Below are positions 7,447 through 14,252 of a DNA stretch of 36,941 nucleotides, piece by piece. Location: positions 1 through 36,941 of the forward strand of contig JACIWW010000027.1 in assembly GCA_014360905.1 (NCBI GenBank). Reading direction: 5' to 3'. The notes beneath the pieces are model-generated. The model saw nothing but the letters and a program-made list of their open reading frames with translations, had not been told where the DNA came from and did not search any database. The position numbers and the translations under genes are program-made. The stretch comes from Chloroflexota bacterium. GTDB lineage: Bacteria; Chloroflexota; Anaerolineae; UBA2200. Position 1 is the stretch's first letter; every line of letters starts with the position of its first letter.

Positions 7447-8202
7447 TTACTGCCAGTGCACAACTGGAGCAAAGAGAAATTCCTTTGTCCCTGTCTTTCC
7501 TAATGTAGTGCTCCATAAATGGGCACCATTAGAGGCCAAGAAACGCATACCAACTAAGCGAAGCTCTCCCTTTTGGGCCCTAAAAAAGGTCAGTTGAGTC
7601 AAGCTTTTCCAATCTCGTAGGCAATCCAGTGCAACTGAGATCTCGCTGGGAGGCAGTCCGCAAACTTGCAAAGCACGATGAGCTGCCTGGGAATCACGCC
7701 AGAACAAGCTTAGAATAGGAATTGGCTCCGGTAGGCGCAGAGTTGGCCCAGGGTTTGGTTCGATGGTGATAGGAACCCCGAAAAGATTCCGACAATGCGT
7801 CCACAGACTTTCATCTTCTTGAAATAGGAGCAGGTGATAGCAATCATTCACGAATTCGAGCAAAAGGCTTTTCTCAGCGCGAGAATACAGCCCGGCTGTG
7901 CGTGCCTCAGCCTGAGAACGTAGGACTTGAATTAAGACAAGCCTTTCCGGAGCGCTTAGCCATTCCACAAGCGATGCGATAAAACGATCTATCTCCACGC
8001 CAATGCTCGCTGTTGGACGAATTAGGCCGTGCTGTATCAGTTCCATTCTGCCCTGATCCAGGCACACATTCAGCTCAGCGGGTGTAAGGGAACAAAAGGG
8101 ATTTCCAGGCAAAACTACGTCCACTTTGCCCAGAGCTTGCATTAACCAAAACAATGCACCCTTGCTTATTTCCAAACTGAACTCTTCAGTTTTCTCCATC
8201 AT
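7447..8202 (-). CDS. Putative EspG-like type VII chaperone (paralogue 2)
   Basis: A 251-residue soluble protein with no signal peptide. It shares with the 5603-6439 product an N-terminal L-E-I/S-V strand, hydrophobic helix, L-T-P-A-E helix start, G-L-I-R-P segment and a central H-L-L-L-F ... E-D-E-S-L block. The gene follows the WXG-protease gene by only 6 bases, repeating the substrate-then-partner order of the + strand arm. I infer that it escorts the protease fusion to the ATPase. An inhibitor that keeps the protease inactive inside the cell would explain the same arrangement. No enzymatic motif is visible. Confidence 0.55.
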   Translation of the reverse strand: MMEKTEEFSLEISKGALFWLMQALGKVDVVLPGNPFCSLTPAELNVCLDQGRMELIQHGLIRPTASIGVEIDRFIASLVEWLSAPERLVLIQVLRSQAEARTAGLYSRAEKSLLLEFVNDCYHLLLFQEDESLWTHCRNLFGVPITIEPNPGPTLRLPEPIPILSLFWRDSQAAHRALQVCGLPPSEISVALDCLRDWKSLTQLTFFRAQKGELRLVGMRFLASNGAHLWSTTLGKTGTKEFLFAPVVHWQ

Positions 8203-8208
8203 GCCCCC

Positions 8209-9342
8209 TTATGGCCGAATAACATACATAGAGTTCATCCCTTTTTCCCACATCTCCTCAAAGGTATCTGGATCTATCTGTACCTCCTTGCCACTCCAGG
8301 GGTCATTTACCACTAGTTGTCCTTCCTGGGCCATACCCTTAACAACCATAGAATGCATAGTATTTCCTGCCCCTTTAAGAGCTCGTTCTTTTCCCCCCAC
8401 TAGATTGACGCCAGCTGCAATGATAACTGGACCATCTTGGAGCGCTGTTCTCAATTCCTTCAGTGAGGCATTTACCTTGCTAATAGGGATTTGGTAGCCT
8501 AGCTGTTGCAGCTCATCGGTCACTTTAGAAAGGGAAATTCCTTTGCCAGGTATTCCATCACCAGGATCGAGCATCTTAATAAGTTCGTCCGGTGAAACAG
8601 TCTTATGAGAGGGATCTATAGCATGGAAATAATCTAGCACCATACTAACCGAAGCAGGCGCACAGGCAGCATTACCGTAGAGGCTACCTTGTGAGTGGAC
8701 AGGAACCTCGTGATAGATTTCGTATTTGGATGTAGATGATGCAGGTTGTGCTGAAACAGAGGCCGAGGGCTCGTTGCTTGTGGGTTGGTCAGGTTTTTCT
8801 GTGATGAGCTCGCGAAATGAACTCTTAGGAAGGCTTGGAGGAGTCTCTTCAGCGATAGGCGTGTGGATTTCCTGGGATGGAAAAAGCTTCTCCAACCATG
8901 TCCGCAGCCATGGAGGGAGAAGTCGGCTCCAGGGAAGTTCAGCCAAGATAAGTGGCGGGGAAAAGCCGCTAGAAAGGAAGGCAGTGGAAAGGAATAGCCC
9001 GCTTACTCCACCAGTGATCAGAGGTGTCTGCTTAAACGGCATAGCGGTTCTGCTTGCTGTCCAATAGCGTGCGCCACGTTGATCAGTCTCTTCCCACTCG
9101 GCGACTTCGTGCTCGAGGTGGATGGACAGTTCAAATAAGGTGGTGATTTGCTCACTCAACTTGGTTGCCAGGTGTTCAGCTTCTGCCTGGAATTTGGCGT
9201 GTCCTCCGCCTTGCCAAGCACATGACAATGCATCCAGAGCACGGTGCAAGGAGAACAACTCTCCTTCAGCCATTTTAGCTGTGTGGCGCATTTTGGCAGC
9301 AAGGTTGCGGATTTCCTCTGTTTGCATGTGAAGGATAGCCAT
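8209..9342 (-). CDS. WXG100 domain fused to C39-like cysteine protease (putative type VII effector)
   Basis: Residues 1-90 of this 377-residue protein are a WXG100 hairpin with A-W-Q-G at 42-45 and E-W-E-E-T-D at 82-87. A hydrophobic segment (about 107-135) and a Ser/Pro/Thr-rich linker (about 160-205) lead to a papain-like C39-type peptidase domain (about 206-377). The catalytic set is visible: oxyanion Gln218, Cys227 in N-A-A-C-A-P-A-S, His330 in T-M-H-S-M-V-V, and Asp347 (or Asn346) in V-N-D-P-W. This build suggests a protease exported through the nearby ATPase, perhaps tethered by the hydrophobic segment; a role in processing other substrates is also possible. The ATG at 9342 follows GGAGGAG. 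The partner gene begins 6 bases downstream. Confidence 0.85.
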   Translation of the reverse strand: MAILHMQTEEIRNLAAKMRHTAKMAEGELFSLHRALDALSCAWQGGGHAKFQAEAEHLATKLSEQITTLFELSIHLEHEVAEWEETDQRGARYWTASRTAMPFKQTPLITGGVSGLFLSTAFLSSGFSPPLILAELPWSRLLPPWLRTWLEKLFPSQEIHTPIAEETPPSLPKSSFRELITEKPDQPTSNEPSASVSAQPASSTSKYEIYHEVPVHSQGSLYGNAACAPASVSMVLDYFHAIDPSHKTVSPDELIKMLDPGDGIPGKGISLSKVTDELQQLGYQIPISKVNASLKELRTALQDGPVIIAAGVNLVGGKERALKGAGNTMHSMVVKGMAQEGQLVVNDPWSGKEVQIDPDTFEEMWEKGMNSMYVIRP

Positions 9343-9398
9343 GGTCTTTTCTCCTCCGTGTTAAAGTCACACCAGTATACAGCCTGTACAGTTCGTTT

Positions 9399-9929
9399 CT
9401 AAACCAATTCCTTCAGTGCTCGCGCGTACGCCTCATAAGCCGAGCTACCGAACAGGACGAAGCGTACTAACTCGATTTCAGGATGGGACTGCAGGTATTC
9501 CATCACCGTCCGCAGCGCAATTGGTGCCGCCAGTTCGATGGGGTAGCCATAGGCGCCGGTGCTGATGGATGGGAATGCCACGCTCTTGATGCCGTGCTTG
9601 GAAGCCAGTTCCAGGCTGTAACGGTAAGCACTAGCCAGGGTCTCTGCCTCCCCTTGCGTTCCACCGCGGTAGATGGGGCCCACGGCATGGATGACGTACT
9701 TGGCCTTCAGTTTGCCTCCGCTGGTGATGCGCGCTTCACCAGGCGGGCAACCGCCGATTTCGCGGCATTCTTCGAGGATCTGTGGTCCCCCAGCACGGTG
9801 TATGGCTCCATCCACGCCGCCCCCGCCTAAAAGGCTTGGGTTTGCCGCATTGACAATTGCTTCGGTATCCTGCTGCGTAATGTCGCCCTGCACCAACTCC
9901 AGTTTGGATTTTCCAACCGTTACCTCCAT
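9399..9929 (-). CDS. Macro-domain protein (ADP-ribose binding, YmdB-like)
   Basis: This 176-residue protein is a single macro domain of normal length. Visible are Q-G-D-I-T (14-18, Asp16 for the adenine), V-N-A-A-N-P (26-31), the [10 protein letters not shown] loop (35-44) and the phosphate loop [10 protein letters not shown] (121-130). Family members bind ADP-ribose and many remove O-acetyl groups or mono-ADP-ribose. It lies 14 bases after the asparaginase gene, with GGAGG upstream of its ATG, so the two are probably co-transcribed; the WXG-protease gene follows after 56 bases. A link to the secretion locus is possible but only by position. Confidence 0.92.
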   Translation of the reverse strand: MEVTVGKSKLELVQGDITQQDTEAIVNAANPSLLGGGGVDGAIHRAGGPQILEECREIGGCPPGEARITSGGKLKAKYVIHAVGPIYRGGTQGEAETLASAYRYSLELASKHGIKSVAFPSISTGAYGYPIELAAPIALRTVMEYLQSHPEIELVRFVLFGSSAYEAYARALKELV

Positions 9930-9943
9930 CTTTCAAACCTCCA

Positions 9944-10870
9944 TTAGCCGCGATAAACAACCGCTTCTCGCACTTCCGGCGCGCGGGAATCCTCCCACAT
10001 GACCAGGTAGTGCTCCCCGGCGGACTTGGTCGTAATGCCAAAGGGGTGGCTATTGCGATCCATGGCGACGATGCTCATGGTGCCGCCACTGGATGCCAGG
10101 ATGGGCTGCAAGTCACGCATTGCCTCATGACAGGCTTCCTCAACGCTCATGCCTATCTTCATGTACAATACGATGCTGCGGGCTGTGCCAGCGCGAATAG
10201 CGGACTCTCCGTGGTGGGTGCATGCTGCTGCCCCGTAGCGGTTGTCGGCGTAGTTGCCCGCTCCGATGATCGGCGAATCGCCCAAACGGCCTGGGTATTT
10301 CCAGGGCCAGCCACTGGTGCTAACGCCGCAAGCGATGTTCCCCTGCTGGTCGCGGGCGATGAAATTGACCGTACCTTGGCGGAGCCGGCTGTTGATGAGA
10401 TCCTTGACCAAGGGAAGCAGTTCCTTCCGGTCTGGCAGGGCATCGATCTCAGTATCGGGAATCAGTTCACGCAAGCGCTCCTGCCACTTGTTCCGCGCTC
10501 GCTCTATGGGCAGATTGCAACGAGAAAAGCCCAGCTCAGCGGCAAAGCGGTTTGCGCCTTCCCCCACCAGGATGACATGTGGCGTCAGTTCCATGACACG
10601 GCGGGCAATGGAGATAGGATGAGCATACCCTTGCATGGCCCCCACAGCACCTGCTGCCAGTGTGCGCCCGTCCATGATGCTGGCATCCAGTTCTACTTGT
10701 CCCAGTACGTTGGGCAGACCACCCACACCAACTCCTTCATCCTGCTCATTGAGTTCCACCAGCCGGATGCCTGCTTCAACAGCATCGAGCGCTGTGCCTC
10801 CTTCGCGTAGCACTTGCATTGCCTTCTCGATACCCGGCTGGCCATTGTGCGATGTAACGACCAACATCAT
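9944..10870 (-). CDS. Asparaginase/isoaspartyl peptidase family Ntn-hydrolase
   Basis: This 308-residue protein belongs to the N4-(beta-N-acetylglucosaminyl)-L-asparaginase family, which self-cleaves before a threonine that then acts as nucleophile. The G-T-V-N-F stretch in mid-protein supplies the Thr, and P-G-R-x-G-D-S-P-I-I-G-A-G with Y-A-D-N downstream forms the substrate pocket typical of the family. Normal N-terminal features (T-S-H-N-G, A-L-D-A-V-E-A-G-I, D-E-G-V-G-V-G-G-L-P-N) are present. The start at 10870 is chosen over 10906 because AGGAG lies 7 bases before it. It likely hydrolyses glycosyl-asparagine, asparagine or beta-aspartyl peptides; the exact substrate cannot be read from sequence. 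Confidence 0.92.
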   Translation of the reverse strand: MMLVVTSHNGQPGIEKAMQVLREGGTALDAVEAGIRLVELNEQDEGVGVGGLPNVLGQVELDASIMDGRTLAAGAVGAMQGYAHPISIARRVMELTPHVILVGEGANRFAAELGFSRCNLPIERARNKWQERLRELIPDTEIDALPDRKELLPLVKDLINSRLRQGTVNFIARDQQGNIACGVSTSGWPWKYPGRLGDSPIIGAGNYADNRYGAAACTHHGESAIRAGTARSIVLYMKIGMSVEEACHEAMRDLQPILASSGGTMSIVAMDRNSHPFGITTKSAGEHYLVMWEDSRAPEVREAVVYRG

Positions 10871-11077
10871 TGTTGTTCTCCTTGTTTGTGTTGATGAGGA
10901 ACGCATTTATTTTAGATGCAGAAGTGCAGAAGGGCAAATGGGAGCATTCCCATAACTGTTCAGTTAACGCGGACGCGCAGCGTTCGCGCCGATAAACGAA
11001 TACACGGCGCAGCTCACTCGTGGCTCATTCCTTGTTGGCGATTGGATACGTGGTAAGTCCTGTTTGCTACGAACTAA

Positions 11078-11106
11078 TTGACCTGGCGCAAATTCGGACT
11101 TATACT
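11078..11106 (+). promoter_or_regulatory. Sigma-70 promoter for the small DMT membrane gene
   Basis: TTGACC (11078-11083) and TATACT (11101-11106) are separated by 17 bases and precede the start codon at 11152 by about 45 bases. No other feature is evident in the 281-base gap between 10871 and 11151. Confidence 0.68.
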
Positions 11107-11151
11107 TCATCCGCATCAGACAGTGTCATTTGCCATCATAAGGAGAATCGT

Positions 11152-11502
11152 ATGAAAACGGTCTTGATTGTCGCACTTATTGTGCTCAATCTTTTGTGCA
11201 TCCTCTTCAGCCAGGTCAGCTTCAAATGGTCCGCGATATCCTCCAACAGTTCTGATTGGAAAGGCTTCCTGCGCTGGCAAATCATCGGCAATGTGCTCGG
11301 ATTTGTCAGCGTGCTCAGCCTTACTGCGCTGCTCAAGTTCATCCCCTTGCATCATGCCACTGCCATCAGCATGGGCTTGGGCTTTGTCCTGGTGCAGGTT
11401 ATTGGGGCACGGCTGATTTTCCATGAATCAATCAGCAGGACAAGCTGGAGCGGGGCGGGTCTGATCGCGACAGGCATTGTGCTCGTGTCTCTTGGGCAAT
11501 GA
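11152..11502 (+). CDS. Small four-helix DMT/EamA-like membrane protein
   Basis: From ATG 11152, preceded by AAGGAG, the product has 116 residues and about four membrane helices, the size of small multidrug resistance or ArnE-type proteins. The C-terminal half shows the 'G-L-G-F-V-L-V-Q' and 'G-A-G-L-I-A-T-G-I-V-L-V-S' helices common in the drug/metabolite transporter superfamily. The first helix lacks the glutamate that EmrE-type pumps use for proton coupling (Asn stands near that place), so classical drug efflux is doubtful. It may pair with another subunit or carry a lipid-linked substrate. The next gene starts 4 bases after its stop. Confidence 0.75.
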   Translation: MKTVLIVALIVLNLLCILFSQVSFKWSAISSNSSDWKGFLRWQIIGNVLGFVSVLSLTALLKFIPLHHATAISMGLGFVLVQVIGARLIFHESISRTSWSGAGLIATGIVLVSLGQ

Positions 11503-11506
11503 TACC

Positions 11507-12157
11507 ATGCCTGCCTCAAAGAGGGAGGAAAACCAGTTTTCCTTATGGGAGCGCCTCCTCACCGCGCTACCGCGAGCCTTCATCCAAGGCATTGACGCGG
11601 TGCTCCGGCGTGTGAACCATGTGCAAGAGTTTACCGATGATAGGTGGTGCCTGATACGCATTGCCTTGACCAAGAGCAATCAAGATATCGTCCTTTCCGA
11701 TGGTACGAGAGTGACCAAAGGCGAGATCATTGGTGAACTACATCTATGGAACGAACACATCCCAAGTATGCCTAGGAGTGGTCCTGACTTTGCCTGGGGC
11801 GTGCGGGCTTATTCCCTCTTGGTGCGTTCTTTCCGAGCGTTGGCCCAGTATACAGCCATGCATCCGGAACTAAGCCGCATTCGTGCCTGGCGTGGTGAAT
11901 CTTCCTTCCTGCCTAAAGGCATGGGCTTACCGAACCTTTTCCGCAGACTGGGGTTTGATGTGGTGCGGTCAGAAAGCCAATCGAACCTTCTACGCAAGTT
12001 CGTGGATTTCTGGGAAAACTTTTACTGGTGGATGCTCGCTTGGGCGTTTAATCCAGCCAGCCTTATCTACAAGGAACTGCTGAAGATGGAACGCTGGGAA
12101 GTCTGGCTCTCTTCGGCTCGGTTACAGGAAAAGTACGGGAATTCTCGTAACCTTTAA
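11507..12157 (+). CDS. YkoP-like domain protein
   Basis: This 216-residue soluble protein resembles the YkoP-like domain found in Bacillus YkoP and beside polysaccharide deacetylases: 'S-D-G-T-x-V-x-K-G-E-I-I-G-E-L-H-x-W-N' in the first half, a serine/arginine-rich helix in the middle and a 'L-x-R-L-G-F-D-V' segment later. The biochemical role of the domain is not established; lipid or cell-envelope links are suspected from neighbours in other genomes. It begins 4 bases after the DMT-type gene, so the two probably form a two-gene operon. Start taken at ATG 11507; an in-frame ATG at 11477 inside the previous gene is possible. Its stop overlaps the opposite-strand lgt stop. Confidence 0.7.
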   Translation: MPASKREENQFSLWERLLTALPRAFIQGIDAVLRRVNHVQEFTDDRWCLIRIALTKSNQDIVLSDGTRVTKGEIIGELHLWNEHIPSMPRSGPDFAWGVRAYSLLVRSFRALAQYTAMHPELSRIRAWRGESSFLPKGMGLPNLFRRLGFDVVRSESQSNLLRKFVDFWENFYWWMLAWAFNPASLIYKELLKMERWEVWLSSARLQEKYGNSRNL

Positions 12158-12990
12158 GAATTTTCACCTGCTTTGTCTGTTCCAGTGCGTCGAGAACGGT
12201 GACGGCAAATCAGCAGGCCGCTACACAAGATGATCGATGCGATCGCAATCCACTGTGCGGTGGCCACACCGGCGATCTTCCAAGCATCGGGGCGTTGGAA
12301 TTCGATGAAGAACCTCAAGAGCGGGTACAAGATCCCGTACAAAAGGATCAAATCGCCATCCTGCAATCGTTCGTCAAAGCGCCGCGAGATGTACATAACG
12401 ATGGCAAAGTTCACTAGATTGCCCAGCGACTCGTAGAGAAAAGTGGGATGAAAACGCGTAGATAAGGGGTATTTCGTGAGATCAGTGAATGGCGGTATAC
12501 GGTGTGCCGCATCAATGGTAATACCCCATGGCAATGTAGTTGGATAGCCATACAGTTCCTGGTTGAGATAGTTGCCCCAACGAGCAATGGCTTGGGCGAG
12601 GAACAAGCCAGGCGTTGCAATATCCGCCCAGCGGCCAAAGTTGAGGTGGTAGCGGCGGGTATAGATCCAAACAGCCAGGGCGCCACCAGCCACCGCCCCA
12701 TAGATGGCTAACCCGCCATGGCGTGTATTAAAGATCTCCACGGGATATTGGCGGTAATAATCCAAACTGGAGATGACGTGGTACAAGCGAGCCCCGATCA
12801 TGCCCAGGATCAGGCACAGTAGGAGCGCGTTCCAGACGTGCTCTGGATTCTCTCCGCGGCGTTTGGCTTCGCGCTCCGCCAGGAGTGCCGCTGCCATAGC
12901 ACTGACCACGATCAAGATGCCGTACCAAGCAATGGCAATAGGGCCTATACGAAAAGCAATTCTTGGACCTCCTGTTTCACCCAATTTCAT
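12154..12990 (-). CDS. lgt: Prolipoprotein diacylglyceryl transferase
   Basis: Lgt moves diacylglycerol from phosphatidylglycerol to the lipobox cysteine of prolipoproteins in the cytoplasmic membrane. The 278-residue product has about seven membrane helices, the opening 'I-G-P-I-A-I-A-W-Y-G', the H-G-G-L-A-I-Y-G segment (91-98; Tyr stands where E. coli has His103, as in many other phyla), and the Lgt signature A-R-W-G-N-Y-L-N-Q-E-L-Y-G (136-148) with the essential Arg137. An AGGAGG lies only one base before ATG 12990, while TTG at codon 3 would have a 7-base spacing, so the true start may be codon 3. It lies directly after a predicted lipoprotein gene, a natural substrate. Confidence 0.96.
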   Translation of the reverse strand: MKLGETGGPRIAFRIGPIAIAWYGILIVVSAMAAALLAEREAKRRGENPEHVWNALLLCLILGMIGARLYHVISSLDYYRQYPVEIFNTRHGGLAIYGAVAGGALAVWIYTRRYHLNFGRWADIATPGLFLAQAIARWGNYLNQELYGYPTTLPWGITIDAAHRIPPFTDLTKYPLSTRFHPTFLYESLGNLVNFAIVMYISRRFDERLQDGDLILLYGILYPLLRFFIEFQRPDAWKIAGVATAQWIAIASIILCSGLLICRHRSRRTGTDKAGENS

Positions 12991-13002
12991 TCCTCCTGTT
13001 GG

Positions 13003-13047
13003 TCATTTAGTCATTAGTCATTTAGTCATTAGTTGTTTAGCCATTGG
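13003..13047. repeat. Three tandem 15-bp units between lipoprotein gene and lgt
   Basis: TCATTTAGTCATTAG occurs twice head to tail (13003-13017 and 13018-13032), then a third copy with four changes (13033-13047) that ends exactly at the stop codon of the solute-binding protein gene. On the coding (-) strand the units contain repeated TAATGA and AAATGA strings, that is, overlapping stops and starts. Confidence 0.85.
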
Positions 13048-14208
13048 TTATTGGATCTGGACAAAGTCCCCGTTTTTCACTTGGAAAATGTAGATGCGTT
13101 GCTCTGTCAGGTCTCCTGCCGCATCGTAGCGGATGTGACCAACCAGGCTCTGGAAATCCAGGTTGCGGATGGCCTCCGCTACTTTACGCGCTTCGAATGT
13201 GCCTGCTTTCTTGACCCCCGCACTGATGACGTCCAGCGCGCTGTAACCGGCGATGCTGTAGGTGCCCGGGTTTCGTGCTTCCAGTTTTTGGTAGTCAGTC
13301 CACCACTTCTTGTCGGCAACCAGTTTGGGGTCAGGGGTGATGCCACTTACATACGCACCCTCAGCAGCGAGTCCAGCGCCGTCAATGAATTCGTAAAGGA
13401 AGCAGCCATCACTGGCCATGAAGGGCGCGTTCACGCCCGCTTCGCGTAGTTCGGGCAGAAGTACATAGCCTTCTGTCTCGTAGCCAGCGAGGAAAATGGC
13501 ATCTGGTTGCAGCGCTTTGATTTGTTCCACGGCCTTCATCTGGGTTGGAGCAGCTTCTGGAATTTCGATGACTGCAGCGGGTTCCACACCCAATCCTCTC
13601 AATGCAGTGGTAAACTCATCACGCAATCCACGTCCGTATTCGTTGTTGGCGTGCACCACGGCGATGCGCTTTGCCCCCAGTTTTTCAACTAGGAATCGGG
13701 CATCAGCAGGCCCTTGTGCTGCATCGGTGGCATTCACGCGAAAGAAATTCGTATAGCCACGCCGGGTGATGCTGACGTCACTGGCCGTGGGAGTAACCAC
13801 GACCAGCGGCAAATCCTTGTAGATTTCCATTGCCGCTAAGGTTTGTCCACTGTTGTAATGGCCTACGATGCCAATGACTTTTTCGCCCCGCTGCACAGCG
13901 GCTCGGATTTGCTCAGCTACTTGCACCGCTACCTCTGAATCTGCTTCATCATCTATGGCCACCACCTTAACCTTGTGGCCGAGCAGTCCTCCAGAGGAAT
14001 TGATCTGTTCTGCCATCAGGCGCACGCCACCCACAACGGTCTGGCCGCCATCGGCCTGCCATCCAGAGAGTGGCGCAGCGACGTAGACAATGACCTCCCC
14101 TTTCGGCTGGGGCGGTGTCGCGCAGCTAACAAGGCCGAACAAGCCAAGCAATAGCAATATTATTATGTCTTGTTTTGTCTTTATACGTGCGAACATGCTC
14201 ACTTTCAC
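13048..14208 (-). CDS. ABC transporter substrate-binding lipoprotein, branched-chain amino acid (LivJ/ANF) type
   Basis: The 386-residue product begins with a lipoprotein signal: a basic start, a hydrophobic helix, then L-V-S-C with the lipobox Cys at 29. The mature part is a type I periplasmic-binding fold (ANF receptor), with 'V-G-G-V-R-L-M-A-E-Q-I-N-S-S-G-G-L-L-G' and 'V-I-G-I-V-G-H-Y-N-S-G' typical of LivJ-like proteins that bind branched-chain amino acids, amides or aromatic acids. GTG at 14208 is taken as start because AGGAGGT lies 9 bases before it; ATG four codons later is the alternative. No transporter permease or ATPase genes lie nearby, so it is an orphan receptor here. lgt follows after the tandem repeat. 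Confidence 0.9.
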   Translation of the reverse strand: MKVSMFARIKTKQDIIILLLLGLFGLVSCATPPQPKGEVIVYVAAPLSGWQADGGQTVVGGVRLMAEQINSSGGLLGHKVKVVAIDDEADSEVAVQVAEQIRAAVQRGEKVIGIVGHYNSGQTLAAMEIYKDLPLVVVTPTASDVSITRRGYTNFFRVNATDAAQGPADARFLVEKLGAKRIAVVHANNEYGRGLRDEFTTALRGLGVEPAAVIEIPEAAPTQMKAVEQIKALQPDAIFLAGYETEGYVLLPELREAGVNAPFMASDGCFLYEFIDGAGLAAEGAYVSGITPDPKLVADKKWWTDYQKLEARNPGTYSIAGYSALDVISAGVKKAGTFEARKVAEAIRNLDFQSLVGHIRYDAAGDLTEQRIYIFQVKNGDFVQIQ

Positions 14209-14252
14209 GTATCACAGACCTCCTGCGCCAATTGCGTTAGATGTATATTATG

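Noticed and set aside
9374-9402. Possible - strand promoter (TATACT) before the WXG-protease gene
   Set aside because: The -10 box is good but the -35 region matches poorly (TTAGAA), so I do not list it as a feature.
10010-10810. Long + strand open frame (266 codons) opposite the asparaginase gene
   Set aside because: It lies wholly antisense to a well-supported Ntn-hydrolase gene, has no ribosome site, and its translation is Cys/His/Gln-rich with no domain.
10961-10972. TAACTGTTCAG resembling the reverse of the IS end near 224-233
   Set aside because: Only about 11 matching bases, with no second end or duplicated target nearby; likely chance.
11152-11502. Calling the 116-residue membrane protein a classical EmrE drug pump
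   Set aside because: The first-helix glutamate essential for proton-coupled drug efflux is missing.
13003-13047. CRISPR-like repeat
   Set aside because: Units are only 15 bases and directly adjoin without spacers; no cas genes occur in the window.
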